The position numbers and the translations under genes are program-made. DNA of 64,000 bases from Oreocharis arfaki (Eukaryota; Chordata; Aves; Passeriformes; Paramythiidae). A model generated the notes under the pieces. The model was not told where the DNA came from, did no database searches, and worked only from the letters and a program-made list of their open reading frames with translations. Shown here in pieces: positions 36,067-50,251 of this stretch. Position 1 is the stretch's first letter. Each line of letters begins with the position of its first letter. The DNA lies in assembly GCA_013398015.1 (NCBI GenBank), contig VZRR01005755.1, forward strand, positions 336,878-400,877, in the 5' to 3' direction.

Positions 36067-37670
36067 CTTTGTGATTAGAAATCTTCCAAATTTTAAAAGA
36101 TGCATCATTGTTTGCTGTCTACAAGGGAGAGCAAGAGGCAAGACACCAGTGTCAGGTCAAAGGAGCCTTGATCTTGGAATTTTTCATGTATCCACCTTAA
36201 TAAGCCTGATTCAGGATTGTTGTGCATCTTATTCCAATTTTACTCTAGAAAAGTTTACATTTGAAATATTTTATGCAGCCACGATGTCATCTGTTCTAGG
36301 AAATTTGGCATCTGACCAGGTGCAAAGAAAATGTCTTGTCCTATTTGGGGAATGTAGCCATGAAAGGCTCTTTGTATTAGGAGCCATGGTAGCTTATTTG
36401 CCCAAAAATCAATAGTCTTTTCTCTAGGATACTCACTGAAAGAATCAAAACTATTAATTCAACGACTACTTCTTACAAAGCATCTTTGTCCACGTGTGGA
36501 TATGTTCCATATCATTAGATTTTAACTTGGTCTGCTTTGATTTTGTCAAGGTCTCCAGCTAAGGGTTGGGGTACCCTGTCACTTCAGTGTTCTTACCTAT
36601 CTTCTACCAGTTGTTGGGCAATCAGATATCCAGCTATTCTTGAGAATTCGTATTCAGATAGTGCAGCATCATGGGAACAGATTTTGCAAGCCAATAATCG
36701 TTAGTCTGAATCCTGATGAGTATCAGAGATGTCTAGGAATGATAGATCAGCTTCCTTGTAGAGGACTGAGAAAGACATCCCATTGGACAGCCAAGGTCCT
36801 GGTTCAGACCAGGACCCCAGTTTTCTATTTCTAGAAAATACATATTTAGGTTCCCTTAAGTGTCAGGAACCTGGGCATTTGCTCTCATGGATTTAGACAG
36901 GGGAAAATTCATCTGTAGGCTTCTGACCACACAGGATTACAGCTTGAAGACCTTTCTGAAATCTAACCAAGTTAGAGGAATCTATCCGCGGGACTGTGGG
37001 ACTGGGAGGGACAAGTACCTTGTGTTGCTTTAGGGTTAAAGGTATTGGTAGGATTTCTTGGTGGTACTTTGTAGCCTTTACCTCTTCCGGGTTTACCCCT
37101 TCTTTTCTGCTCCCTTTCTTTGGCAGCATGCTGCAGACACACAGAAAGGTGACTATTCATGGCCTGGCAGGTGGAAGATTAATTCTGACAGAGGAAGAAT
37201 TTCTTGTTGAATTGACTTCAAAGGCGAAATATTGTGGAGAGGGAGGGGGAAGCAGGCAACATTTGTGTGAAGGAAGAAGAGGGAGGCTGTGCCAGTTGGC
37301 ATCAAACACTATAAGGATAACCTTGGTCCTCAGGGCTGGCACTGGCAGCTCAGCTGAGCGCATTGGCAGCTTTGCCTGTGCTGCAGTTTTGGCTTTCCCC
37401 AGCCCCCGGCTGCTTCGCACCCAGGGACACAGAGGGCATCTGGCCCATGTCCAGTGCCTTCACCAGGTAGAGCAAAGAAGCTTTGAAAGAAATGGTAGAG
37501 GTACGTAAAAAATCCCTCCTGGGAAAACTGAGCTCTTTATCCCTCCTTCCTGCTCACCCTCTTGTAACAGAGCTGACTAAATCCTCAGTGGTCTTGAGGC
37601 CTTTGTGTAAAATTTCTCTTACCTTGTCAGAGTCTATAGTAGTCTGCAGATTTTCTAATTTTTACAGGTT
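36067..37670. other. Noncoding sequence including an unassigned 170-codon ORF
   Basis: A plus-strand frame is open from 36996 to 37508 (170 codons). Its start is hydrophobic and its second half basic, with no recognisable domain. The GC-richer second half (37330-37450) lowers the chance of stops. A 'caccaggtagag' donor-like string occurs near 37460-37471. Another 114-codon frame lies at 36071-36415. Neither frame resembles a known protein, and minus-strand frames overlap both, so I read the whole stretch as noncoding. Confidence 0.45.
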
Positions 37671-37704
37671 TATTATTATCACTATCATTATCATTATCAT
37701 TATC

Positions 37705-37736
<32 letters not shown>
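37671..37736. repeat. Hexanucleotide microsatellite (TATCAT)n
   Basis: Eight perfect copies of 'tatcat' run from 37683 to 37730, flanked by an imperfect 'tattattatcac' (37671-37682) and 'tattat' (37731-37736). The array is likely length-polymorphic. Plus-strand frames give poly-Ile and the minus strand gives an Asn-Asp alternation, both composition artefacts. Confidence 0.95.
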
Positions 37737-37737
<1 letters not shown>

Positions 37738-40130
37738 TAAATTTTGTGACATGGTCTTCCTCAGGCACATGACTGAGCTGAGAGCTGATCCATCCACCTT
37801 CGTGAGCATCATTGGAAAAGGTCTGACTGACTCCTGTCTTCCTTTCTGGATTACCATCAAGCGGAAATTTCTCTCATGAGGCAGATGTCTCAGGCTGATT
37901 ATGGTGGCATTTGAAATAGAGGGAAATACAGAAATGGCAGAAACAAATCCCTGCACTTAGGGGCCGCTATCTCACCTAAGACCAGCTGTTCTACAAACCA
38001 CACAACAAAATGAGCAGGCTGTGGGAGCGGAACAGGAATTAGCCATGATCCTTTGCAACTTTTCCACCAAAGCACTCTTACTGTCTTTCAAACCACACTG
38101 TTCTGTGTCCTGAACATGCATGAAGTTCGGCAGATATGAAGTTCTGTGGAGGTAGCTGCAACTTCATCCTGGAATATATTGTCTGTAAGGATCATGCAGT
38201 CGTCCTCAGTGTGGGAAGCAGCACCTCTTGCACAGCAGAGATAATACTCATCATACTCCAGAGCAGGAACTGAAGCAGAATATTCTGTCAAGATCGATCT
38301 GTCTGGGAAATTGAAGGACACAGAAGGTACCACTTTAGCAAACCAGCCAGGGCTTTAAAGCACATCTTCAGCCCTTGTGGTAAGTGTGCTTTAGTTTCCT
38401 AATATATTTTAAAATGTACTACACAAACACAAAGGTAGTTCAGAAACCTCAGCCTAACTCTACAGAAGTCTCATTATGCAAGCCAAGGTCAATGCAGACT
38501 CATCAGCCAAAGAAATCTTGGTCTCAGGTGACTTGTTAGCATCATTTCACCTGACTTTTTTCTCTACTCCTCTTGAAACAAAGTGACTGACTGGTTTGGA
38601 CAGTGGAAAGCCACACAACATACTTTGAAATAATGCAGCCTCACGAACTTGATGTGTAAGTTTTTAAACTTACTAAACCCAGAGCTTGGGGTTGCTTCAG
38701 AAGATAGGTTCCAGAGATGGCAAATTTCTCTGAGCTGGACTGAACTTGCAGAATGAACAAGGAAAATCAACATCAAAGGCTTTTATTACAAGGATTATGT
38801 ACACAGTCATGGAGAGCCTTTTCATCAACTTCTTCTACCACCAGGCCAGGAACAACTTCATTTGGCCTTGTGGATTAGAAAGATGTTTAACCAGATTGGT
38901 CTTTTGGTTAAAGGCAATGGAGCAACCCCAAATGTTTTGTGTCTGGTAATGTCCGTGGCCGTACAAATAGTTCCAATAGTTAAGAAAAGCTCTGATGGCT
39001 GTGAGCAAGACAGTTATCCTGGAACAATAAAATACAGGTTCTACATCTTGTCCCCAGCTTTTACAGCTAACTTGAGGAGGATTTATATAACTGCAAATGC
39101 AAGATGAAGTAGGAGGTAGAGGAAAAATGGGATTCTGAGGCTACCAGCAGCTAAGCCTGCAGTTTGATAAGACAGATGGTATCGGATACGTTAACTGTAA
39201 GAGCTTCTGTGGCACCACAAAACCTTGGTGGCTCAGTCCAGCCTCTGAATCACAGCACGTTGCTCCCACGTCTCCTGTTGAGGTCCATGCTCTGAGCCCT
39301 TTGTGTTGCTGTTTAGGACGTATTTCTTTCCTATCAAAGAGAAGGACAAGGGGAGTGAACAGCTGGGACTGAGGGGGTGGAGGACTTCCAGACTCAGTGG
39401 AATGGTGCTTGGAAACAATTTTGAGGTGCAAAGAAGAGAATGTTGCTTCTAACTTCTTCCACCCTCCACAGATGTTGGCCAGGGAGTCTATCTACCACAC
39501 CCTTTCTAATCTGCCTTAGTGGCAGATCTGAAGCAATTGTAGCTCAAAGGAACTTGCTGTACTCCTATAGCAACCTCTGTAAACACAATGTCACAGAAGT
39601 GGGACCAGCAGCCAAATTACCAGCTCACTGTCAAGGAAGCAACAGCCAACACCTCTTGTTCTCCTACGAAAATGTCACAGAGTCCCCACTGACTCCTGTT
39701 GCTTCCTTCAGCCTGCATGATTTCTTCCATTCATTCACGTGTTGTCTTAAATTCCAAATCTAGCAGCAGCCGAAGCTGGGGTAGGAGCAGTCCTCACATC
39801 TCAGCACAACTTCTTTCTCCATGAAGACAGAAAATACCCCAACATGACATTCTACAGCCACATGTCCAGGCATTACCTGCATTCTAACATGGCTTTTCTC
39901 AAAGGCTAGAAACTTGTGTCTGGTTCATTATAGTTATGGAGGTTGATATCAACTTTCACCAAAAATTGAGTATTTTAAGGGCTGCAGCTTATTTGTCACT
40001 TCTTGCAATAGACGCCAGCAGGAATTGCAGATGTCTAATGAGTGATGGCTGCTCCTGGAAGTCCAGGATTCCTGCAGAGCTGGGGAATAAAATGTGTTTG
40101 CTCCTGCTTATCATGAAAAATAAGAATAAA

Positions 40131-40150
40131 GAAGAAAAAGAAGAAGAAGA
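40131..40150 (+). repeat. Short (GAA)n-type purine run
   Basis: 'gaagaaaaagaagaagaaga' is a short imperfect GAA repeat within a longer A/G-rich stretch (about 40115-40157). It makes a Lys/Glu-rich stretch in the 86-codon plus-strand frame there (39936-40196), which is otherwise unrecognised. Confidence 0.8.
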
Positions 40151-42072
40151 TGAAGATATCATAGACCCTACAGCAGTATTTAGCAGTGATACATAGTAAA
40201 GGCAGAGCTTTGCAGGGTATGGAAAGAATGTGATCCTGATTCCAGGGAAGTTGAACAGGTTGCCAGTTCCATAAAGTATCAGAGCGTTAATGTCAGGGAA
40301 AGGAAAGGCAAATATGTGTTTTAGACAAACAAACTAAACAATTCTTAAAACATTTGCAGGCTGTGATTATCAAAACTAAAGGAAAAAATATCATTTACAT
40401 GAGGGCCACAGTGGCAGGAACTGAGAGACAAGATGACAAAACAGGCAGGGATGCATCCTGGATGGGTAACTGGGGCCTGCATTAGACCATCAATGAAAAG
40501 TTTCATTGTCTTAAACCTTTTCATGCATGCTGTTAACACTCCCCCGTTTTGTTCCCTGTACTCCGTACTCTCACACTCCCTTTTCCATCCTTATCTCCGT
40601 ATTTTGTCCCCAGTTTTGCCCAAGCTCAAACAGTAACCCAAAGGGACAGGGGCTTTCCTGAGACTCTTGCTCTTCTAAGGGAAAAACTCTCTTCCTAAAT
40701 CTTCAGTGAATACAGAACACGTCTTCCTTTCTCTTCAAGACAATCTCTCTTCTGCTAAGCAAGAAACTACATACCCATAACCAAACCAAACCCAACCAAA
40801 ACAAACATCTAAAATTTTGAAAGAGATGTGACAGTTTTAAAGGAACTGAGTAAATAGTTTGCCCACAAGGACAAACAATATTTTTGTTTCTCCAAATAAG
40901 TTGTCTTGGGCACGTAGAATTTCTGAAAACCCACAGGAATCTCATGTCTGAGCTGAGAGATCCTTTGAGACTGGACTCCCAAAGGGCAATGCTTTCAGTC
41001 CATGACCCCCTGGAAGCCAGCTTACAGATGTAAATGTGCAAAGTCCTGAGCTTACAGTTCAACTTAGATCTGTAACCACAGGATAGGTTTTAGTGCTCAG
41101 AAGAAGAATCAGTAATACATTCATAGCTGGAGGTTTTACAGTACAGATTTATGCTGCACCTGTCAGGACTGATTTAAACTTTTCTGATCCTACCATATGG
41201 AAGAAGATGCACCAGAGGACTCACTCGCGAGCCCTGCTGGTTGTGTTGGCATTAAGTGCAGGTAGAACTGCAGGCTTGCCCTCAGAGTGTCTTGTCACCA
41301 CCAGGGCTTGAGGAGACATCCCTCCCTTTGTGACTCTGAGAGATGCTCTGATGCCAGGATCAGCCCAGATTTCTGCTTCTGTTGAAAGATTCCTAATGAT
41401 TCCCCACAGCTTATACCACTTGAGCCACCAGCTTAGGTGAGATTGACAAAGACTTCCTGAAGCCCAAGACTCCAGTAATGAAGAACTGAAGGGTTGCCCC
41501 AGATGACTGTCTTCAGCATTGCTCTTCACTACATCCTCCCTTTTAATCTGCTGTGTTTTATTGCTTGTTTGTGGTACAGTTACAACATCCTTATTTTGTG
41601 ATTCCCTTCCCTGAACATTTAAATTCCTTATGTGAACTCAACCTGAGTTCCAGGTGAGCATAATTTTTCTATATACAAATATATATTTACTGAACATCTT
41701 TAAAAAGTATTTGTGTGGGATTTAAGATAACATTGAAATTCCTTTTGCTGATGATTTATAAGCTATTTTCCCCCTGTCTAGACGCTTTCAATATTTGCAA
41801 TTAGCTGATGGAAAAATAAACGGTGGAGTATTCTTTCCAAACCTCCATTGGAGAGGAAAAAAGGTCTCCATCATGTAAAGTAAATACTCTTCTGTCAAGT
41901 CGGCCAGGAAGAAGCTTCTAAAAGGCAAAAGACATGGAGGATGAGTCCGGCTAATGCTGTATTAAGGTGTAGAACTTGGATAAGGCAAGGTTACACAGAT
42001 TTTATAGCTCCAGGGAGAAGAAGGAGAAAACAAGATACTATGCCAGAGACATTTTTCTTGGGCTGATTGCAA

Positions 42073-42096
42073 AATTAGCTGGAGCTGAAGCTAATT
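42073..42096. other. Inverted repeat with TAAT-type arms
   Basis: 'aattagct' (42073-42080) and its exact complement 'agctaatt' (42089-42096) flank an 8-base spacer. The arms contain TTAG/TAAT words like homeodomain sites, but an 8-bp arm pair is expected by chance in a window of this size. Confidence 0.5.
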
Positions 42097-45000
42097 GATT
42101 GTGTAGGCAGATGAAACAAATTTGAGATGACTATAAATAGCAACAGTCTTTCCGTGCAGCTGTAAATCTGAGCTGGAGAGCTGTCTGCGATTCCTTGTGA
42201 ACATTTGCAAACATGGGAGGGAGAGTAGAGTAAAATAAAATAAAGCAGAACAAAGCATGGTCACATAAAGAAAACACACAGAGAGCCCAGCAGAGAGAGA
42301 AATTGTCAGGGTCAGTCTTTACAAGACAGATGAGAGCTAGAATTTAATCTCACAGATATTGTGGCCTGATGCATTTTACCTGTCTCGCCCCCTCAACCAC
42401 AGCCTGGGAGAGGCAGAATTCAGTTCTTTCTTTTGTCTTTACGGGATTTTACGTCAGATAGTGTTGCTGCCTCTTCATGGAGGAAGAGGGTGAGTGAAGC
42501 AGGGGGCTAGGTCTGTTTGGCTGGATACTGACAGAGAAAAATGCCACATCCCATCAATCACTGGAGATGGGAAAGATATTGTGTACTCTATGGAAGCTGA
42601 ATATGCGTAGGCAGACCCTTGACGTGCTTTTTTCCCCGCTCTTTAAGGTGGGGGAGTTGTGTTTTTTTCTTCAGGATTAAGCTACATGTTTAAACTCTGC
42701 TCTACCAGCTGTGATGAGCAACAGCCTGATGAGGGAAAGCTATGGCTGCAACCCAGAGGAGAGATGGCTGTCAGGGTTAGAGTCTCCTTTGCATATGGCC
42801 AGGGGCAGCTTTCAGCATCTGTATCTGTACCCCTGGCCTGAGTGGTCTCCAGAGAAGATGGTCTCCTTGTGGTGTAAAGATTACAGGCAGGAATGCAGCC
42901 TTTCTTGCACCCCTGTCTGGAGAGCTGGTGAGGGACCAAACCTTTGACCTTGGTGATTTGTCTGCCCATGTGAAGGAGAGGGTCACCCTGTAAGTACCAG
43001 GTGACAACATAACTCTCGTAGTTTAAGGCCAAAAGTGTAGAATTCCATAATATGAAATTGCAGAGTAATTTGAAGAATTGCATGACTGGAATACAATTAG
43101 GATGAAAGATGGGATACTTGGAATTTTTCAAAAGGGGTCATCGGGCTTTTACCACCAGCATTACTGTTCTGGTAACATCTACACTCTGCTCTGTTGTGCT
43201 GGGATCTGTGTTTAGCAGGAGAGACTTCCCACACTGAGGAGTTATGGTTTACAGATACAAGCCAGACAAAAGGGTAGAAAGAGAAAAGACAAACACAAAG
43301 GTTTACCCAGCCACTGGTTGGAGGCTGTCTGCTTCCCACATCTCTCACAAGAAGGTGAGTGGAGTGACTGTTTTACAAGTAGGGTGAGCAAGGAGTGTTC
43401 ACATGGTCAGGCTGGGTGTGGAGGGTGAGCAGTAGCTTTTCCAGCTTGAGTAACTCCCTCAGTTGACCATGCTTCTGCTGGGTGATGACAAGGCAGTTCA
43501 GGTGCCAGCAAAGTCTACACAGAAAGGAAGGGGTACTGTATCAGGGCACTTTGTTCCACTTTGTGCTCTGCTAGCTGTGGTTCTTCCATTTGATGTGAGC
43601 CCCTACCCTGGGCAGAAGGCTTCCCTGGCTTGGCCGAACCCAGTCCAGCTCAGCAAAGAGCTTCTGTAGTGTTCTTTTGTTAAGTACAGTGTATTTATGT
43701 GAATTTTAAAGCTGTTCATCTCATAGCCATAGTCTCTGCCTACACTCAGACCAAGCCCACAAGGTTGTGATGTGACCATGATTCCTCTCTCTGACCCATT
43801 AAAACATACCCGAGGTCTGGGATCTCTCCAAGGCAGAAGGAGACTGGATGTTTCTAAAATGAGTGTTGGATAAGCAGAGTTAATTCTTTTGGGCTCATTC
43901 ATGTGTTTGGGTTTGGCCCAGCCTGCCAGGCAAAATCTTGGTATGTTTCAAGGCCTGCTGTATCAAAAGCACCAGCTGTGGTGAGTAAACCAAGGCAGTG
44001 GTTTGACTCCTGAACCATCTAGGGGAAAACCCTCTTGGATTGTATTTCTCATGTCCTTTTTTCCTTTCTGATAAAATGCCATTCCAAGACTAACACCTGC
44101 CCACCCCCAAAATCATGCATGCAATCTCCACCTGACCTGTCACCTCCCTCCTGACATTTGAAAGCATCTGTGTTTATCTTCTTTTTTACTAGATTTCAAG
44201 CTACAATGCTATGCTCTCATGAAAGATTCTTTTATCGGCTTCGAGGCCAGGAGCCTGAAAGGAGTTAACCTGGAGGTCACTTTCTAACAATTTCGCTACT
44301 CAGTCTGAAGAATCACCTTGGAGATTTCATGTTTAATCAAGACATTTTTACAGCTTTTCTGCTAAAGAGAGAGGTGCACTTTGATTGAAGATAAAATCCA
44401 TCAAATGATGCAATTCATTTCATCTGGCGTCACAGAGTCTCTGTCCATTTGAGAAAAAGACTCTCTGCATTATGGAGAGAAAGGCTTCTTTTTTGGGGGA
44501 TGGGGGAAGGATGATTGTTGGGCTTGTTCTTCAAGTCTGGTTTTAACATCACTCTCCTGCTGAACCCTACCTGACTGCTCTGAGAAGACAAACAAGGCAA
44601 ATAGCTCCCAGTGAATACACTCTGCCCAGGTCTGTGTATCAGGTTTGGTCTTTGGTTTCACCAGCTTCTATAAGGGTACCTTCCATTTAGAAGAGCCTTG
44701 CCCTTTGGTACGACACTATCGTTTCATGACGTGTGGAAATCAATCATATAAATCCACATTTACTTCCCGGTATATCTGCTATGTGCTGCATAATTCATGT
44801 TCTACTTGCAAAAGGCATGCTCAGACTTATCCTGGTCACAGAGGTGAATGGGAAAATTTGGGTCTGCCAGACAGCCATGATCAGAGGCCCCTTCCTTCTG
44901 CAACAAGAAGCATCCTACCGAGTATTGAGACAATCTAATTTCCATCACACACCGTATGGTTCCAGCTCTAATATGGGTTAACATACATATGTCTGAATGG

Positions 45001-48000
45001 GAATCAGGTGTATCCAAAACTCAGGGCCCCTACCAGGATAAGAGGAGAGTTGCAAAATCCCTGCAATACCTGTATTGACACATTTAAACCAGCTGTGTAG
45101 CAAGCAACGAGGAAAGGCTTGTTTCATGCCTCTTACCCACTCACACCTCTTTCATGTTTTGCCCAGTTGGACATCTGGCATGTTTTTTACTACACACCCA
45201 ATGCTGAGCTTTCATTTCAGGCGACCCATTCTGATTCTATCAGAGCTGACTTCTGCCCTTATAAATGCATGAAACTCAAGGCTTGTCTTGAGGCAGAGCC
45301 AAACACTAGGAACGTTGCTCAGCAATGGGTCAACCTCAAAGGGTTTGAAGCATCTGCTCTTTTGTGCTCCCAGGGATTCACATGCTGATGCCCACAACTG
45401 TTGGTCTCTGAGTGAGGCAGATGGTATTGTCCTGGGTGTCTGACCTAGCTGATTCCATCACTGTAGGATTCTTCTGCAGTTCATCTTACATCTGTTTCCC
45501 ACTGGAACCATGCAAGAAGAGACTTGCTACTGGCATTATGTTAATGGAAACCGAATGTGTGCACCTGGTACATCCTATTGTACTCAAAAGGCATCCCAGC
45601 TGAGATTGCACAGGGATCTAAAATATCCAAATGCTGAAAGGTCTTGCAGAAAGAAGTTGGAGGAGGATCTTATTTGGCCCAACAGAAGGGAGAACATTGT
45701 TTCAAGACATAAAGAGAAAAATTATTCTGGGAGGAGGATTCCAATACGCCAGAATACTGAGACAGTTAGGCCTCAAAAATGATAGTGATCCGACAGAAAG
45801 CAGGTCTCTCAGTCCCTTGGCCCAGGCTTCTCAAAGCAAGGGATTCTTTTAATTGTAGCCAACACTGATAGAATTGGCTGAATTTCAAGTCACAGGTACT
45901 TTAACTCTCCAGCTGTGCCAGTCACAGTCCAGAGTGAACTTCAGGCGTGCTGTCTAGTTCTGTCTGTGACATCATTATACTTGGTCAGCAATATCATATT
46001 CCCTACTGGGCATAAAAGTATGATCTTAAATACGAATTTAGTTTTGTTCATCTCACACCCTAATGTCTCATCTTTTTTAAGAACAAAACTTTGTGAACTT
46101 GTAACATGTGACTAAGAGAGAAGCCGCCAGAAATGTCAGTAGAATAAGCTGGGTCTCAGGACTGGAAAGAGAGAATCAGAGATCTTCATTCAAGGCAGAC
46201 ACAAAGCCTTCTGAAGAAAGTATAGGGGTGTGTGGAAGCTGAAAGACAAGCCAGTAGACTGGGTGGAGTGGAGGACAGCTGGGAAAGGGGTGATGAAGTA
46301 AAAATGGAAAAAGTTTCTGGGTGGATCAAAGTCTAAACAAGGATTTATGAGAGGCATACAAGAAATCCGTACGGTAAATACCATGAGCAGTGACATGATT
46401 TGACCATATTCTGAAGGCTTTGGAGTGGAGGAATAGACAGATTTCCCAAGAGAAGATTGTTTTCCTTGCTCCTTTACCTCTGCACTTCTCAAGAGGTCTA
46501 CATTTGTCTCTGCACCAGAACCTCCATCTTCACTTTATTTTGCAGCTTTTTGTCTATCAGTGCTTCTAGTTTTCTTGCCTTGCTGCATGCTCCTACCAAT
46601 GCCAAGATGGTTTAGCACTGATTTCTCAGTTCACCCTAGGCAGGTTCTCTCCCTCTTGTTCATTATTTGTTTGCTCAAATCTGTCGGGTTGAGTGCCAAA
46701 TGTCCTGAATTCCAAGAGTTCCATTTTTTGTGTGTCTTTTCTCTCCTTGGGAGATTAAATGATGCTGTGGGCTCTCCATCCTGGAACATAGCAATGTTGG
46801 AAGTGAAGAGGGATTTCTGTCATGTCTAAATCTCCATTCTATTCACATGGTTCTTCTGCTACTGAACAGCAGCGGGTAGAATGACAAAGATAAGGAAAGC
46901 AAATCACCAAAAGCTTAGAAAATCTTGGGTGCACTTTAGCCACCTCTGGCAAACACAAAGTTGCTGCAACTTCAAGGTGCAAGGAATTCACTGTGCTAGT
47001 ACTCCTGAAATAAGGTATGTCTCCACACCATCCCTTGTCCCAGGTTTGGAAGGCACAAGTTGTCTAATTGAAGTGAAAGCAATTAACGGAGACATTTTTA
47101 CTACCCTTATTAAAGGGAGAAGGAGGCTTTGATATAGCACAATATCCACTAGATGATGCAATTAATTTATTTTGGCTGGCCAGTGCTCTTGCCTGGGTCT
47201 GTGTGTTATTAGAGGGTGGTGCAATGGTTGTTCTTCCCACTGCTTGCAGGCCCTAGGGTCAGGTTCTGCTCCACCAATAACATGACTCATCTCTGCATCC
47301 AACAATTCCTTAAGTGATACCAAAGTGACCGCAACATCAGTCAGCTTCCAATCATCTGAATCCAGTAATGATGGCTACTTCCCCAGAATCCTCTTTAGAG
47401 CAGCTCACACACTTGTTCCTAACCACAGAATGAAAGTCAGCAGGGAACATGTTGGTTTTCACAAAATAACATGTGAGAAAGGCCCTAGGGTGGATATCAT
47501 TTACATTTCTGTCCTCATTAGTATGCCTCATCATTAATGAATTAAGCTGAATGCCCTTGTAGAAAGACACACTTGTCCTAATGTAAAGGATAACAGTGTG
47601 ACAGTAGGCAACCCACTCGACTTTGGCTACACAATATAATTAAGCACCTCTGAGTTTAAGGCAGAGAAATGGTCATCTGACAACCCTGATGCCAGCTGCC
47701 CTTTGGGCAGCTCAGTTTGCACCTATCAGCTATAAAAAGAATCAAAGATAGCAACCAGATAAACAGATAGAAAAAAAAATTATGTTAAAACCCTTCTGTT
47801 CTCCACTCTTTCCTTATTTCTTTGCTAGTTTCTCTTAAATAAGTGTCCTCTAAGTCAAATGTGCAGGAGAGGTAATTACAGAAAGTGTATCGGTTAAGAC
47901 AACCATACTTCATCTTGTAACCCCGGAAGAATTAAAGCAACATTCTCTGTCAATTTTCCACAAAGTTATTAAGCAGTAAAGGGACCTCAGCCAACCCCAC

Positions 48001-50251
48001 CCTAGGTAACATGATGCCGCTGTGGGGTCATCCCCACTATGTTTCTGTTGGTTAATGGATGCTGGGGAAGGCAAAACAATGGGATGGAGAATTTGCATCC
48101 TCTGGGTTGAAGAAAGCTCTTTGGAGCAAGTAATGCAACTCGATTTTTTAATTAAATCCTTATGGTCTGCATAATTAGAACTACTAGTTATGCAGTAGCT
48201 CCAAAACTTGTTTAGGAAAGCCAGGTTCTTTATGGCAAAGCAAATGGACCTTAAAAAGAAGCTCTGTTGTCAGAGCAGCATAAAGAAACTCAGGGCTAAA
48301 GAAACAGGGGTTTATTTTATAATATATCCTGTATCCAGGTTATTTCTCTTCCCTGTGGTGAAGATAATCTATAAGGATCTATGACTACATCCTAATACTT
48401 CCCCTCCAGTCTGACATTTGTTATGGACTTTCTCCTGTGTCAGGATATAACTGTATCACAGGAATTAGGAACAGCAGCCTCTTTCCCTTCAGGTAAAATC
48501 CTGAATGTGATTTGCTCATGAAGACTGATGTTGTCCCTAGGAAATATAACCTCAGCCATGATACTGGGAAGAAATCTTGACAGTTCTTAGAAATCACTCC
48601 TCTTTTCTGGAGGCTTGGAAGAGGATTTCCTGCTGATCAGAGTAACAGCTCAACTTGGAAGAGCACCTTTATGATTTTGTTGGATTTTACATTATTTTAC
48701 AGTGACGAATTTAGTTTCTGCCTGTCCCACATAGAACAAGCAGTGAGAGCCAGTTAGGCAGATGAATGTGCTCTGACAATAGCATCTGTAGGACAGGGGC
48801 ATATTTTTGCCAGGAAACATTCAGTACTTTAAAATATTTGATATTTTTAGGTGTTTTTTTTCATTTTCAAGTATTTGTTAATATTTATTCCACATGGGCG
48901 ACAGATCTGAAAAAGCCACAAGATTCATGAAGATTCATTCACTTCATATGCTCTGGTCTTTTTAAGGTCTTGACCATGCTGCATTCAGGAGCAGTTCCAC
49001 TCTGCAAGGAATTGCCATCTATTTATTTCACTGAGAATTGAACTGAAATCCTACCAAAATTACCGCATATTTGACCAAAAAAGAATGTCCAGGAATGTTT
49101 CCTGCTGAATAGGTATGCACGAATCCCATTGCAGTAGCAGGGTATATTTTGGACTCTCTAGAAATCAGTGCCAAGTTCACTGTAAACACACAAAATGTTT
49201 TGTACTACCCCTGTTGTGGTTCAGAACTGATGCCAGAGGACAAAAAGGAAAAAAAAGTGATCTCCTGCCCAAATTCTTCCTCATAATGAGTATGTATGAG
49301 ACTAACTATGATCTCACGGAAATCTCTATTTTGTGGTCATTAGGTATTATTTATGTGTCATCAAACTGGCTTTGTTACCTGCTCTGTCCCCTACAGCTCA
49401 CCTCCAGCAAAATCATTGCTGTATCAAAGAAGGAATCTGCTTGGAACTCCTCACACCACCAGTTGTACCTTAACCTCTTGTTTAGTGGTGTTTAACCCGT
49501 TAAAGATCAGCTGCAAATGAAATGAAAGTACAGAAATGCAAACAACATCTTCCAAAACAGGGCCAACACTCACTTCACAGAGATTCTGCAGTATTATGCT
49601 GCCAGAAAAGGGTTAATCTACCCAGAACCCATGGGAATATTGGGTAGTGGGCATATGAGATTATTCCTACAGCTATTGTTACCGTGCTACTACGCAGGGT
49701 ATATTAGGTGATCTCCACACATGTGGAAAGATACGACCCACTCATCTCTTTGCTAAAAGCTCGTATTCCATGGCTGGCAATATTCAAAGAGTGGGAAAGG
49801 TCAGACCAATATTTGCCTGAATTACTACTGTGGATTTTTCTGCAGGTTTTGCCTCAGCAGATTATGATACATCTGTTAGCAGGGCCTGACTTGCACCCTG
49901 TGGTGAAAGAACCAATGTGTGTGGCCGTAATTTGACAAATACAATGTGAATGAGTTTGATGCCGATTCAGTGTTTAAAGATACCTGTAACACATTACTGG
50001 CTTTTTGTCATGGGTTTTAGGATTGCATTGTACTGCTGAGACAATACAAGAGCTGTACTTCTGTGCCTCTCAGCCAGCTGACACCTATACACTGTGGGGA
50101 GACTTGAGGAGGCACAAATGCTTCTCTAGGCTCCTAAGAGACTTGCAAAATTAAGGGTAAAGTCTATTGAAACTCCCTCCATAATCAGGTGAGGAAGGCT
50201 CATCCCAGCTAAGACCTTAAGCATTCTTTGAGGGACCTTGTCTTTATGGTG

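Larger units (their letters stand above)
37737..50251. other. Long unique noncoding stretch
   Basis: About 12.5 kb without a recognisable gene, RNA gene or interspersed repeat. Small items are a GAA-type run (40131-40150), an 8-bp-arm inverted repeat (42073-42096), an AAAAT-type run near 42229-42244 and generally AT-leaning sequence. The largest frames are 149 codons on the minus strand (42682-43131) and 126 codons on the plus strand (49115-49495), both without known domains. A strong donor-like 'tgtaagtacc' occurs at 42990-42999 but has no matching acceptor or frame that convinces me. Confidence 0.5.

Noticed and set aside
37627..37956. Minus-strand ORF with an Asn-Asp repeat
   Set aside because: The repeat is the translation of the hexanucleotide microsatellite and the rest is unrecognised.
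42682..43131. 149-codon minus-strand ORF and the donor-like 'tgtaagtacc' at 42990-42999
   Set aside because: The ORF has no known domain. The donor is on the other strand with no convincing acceptor or open exon frame.
44395..47178. Two similar strings around 'atgatgcaatt' (44402 and 47152) as a dispersed repeat
   Set aside because: Similarity covers about 30 bp with several mismatches in AT-rich sequence, which is compatible with chance.
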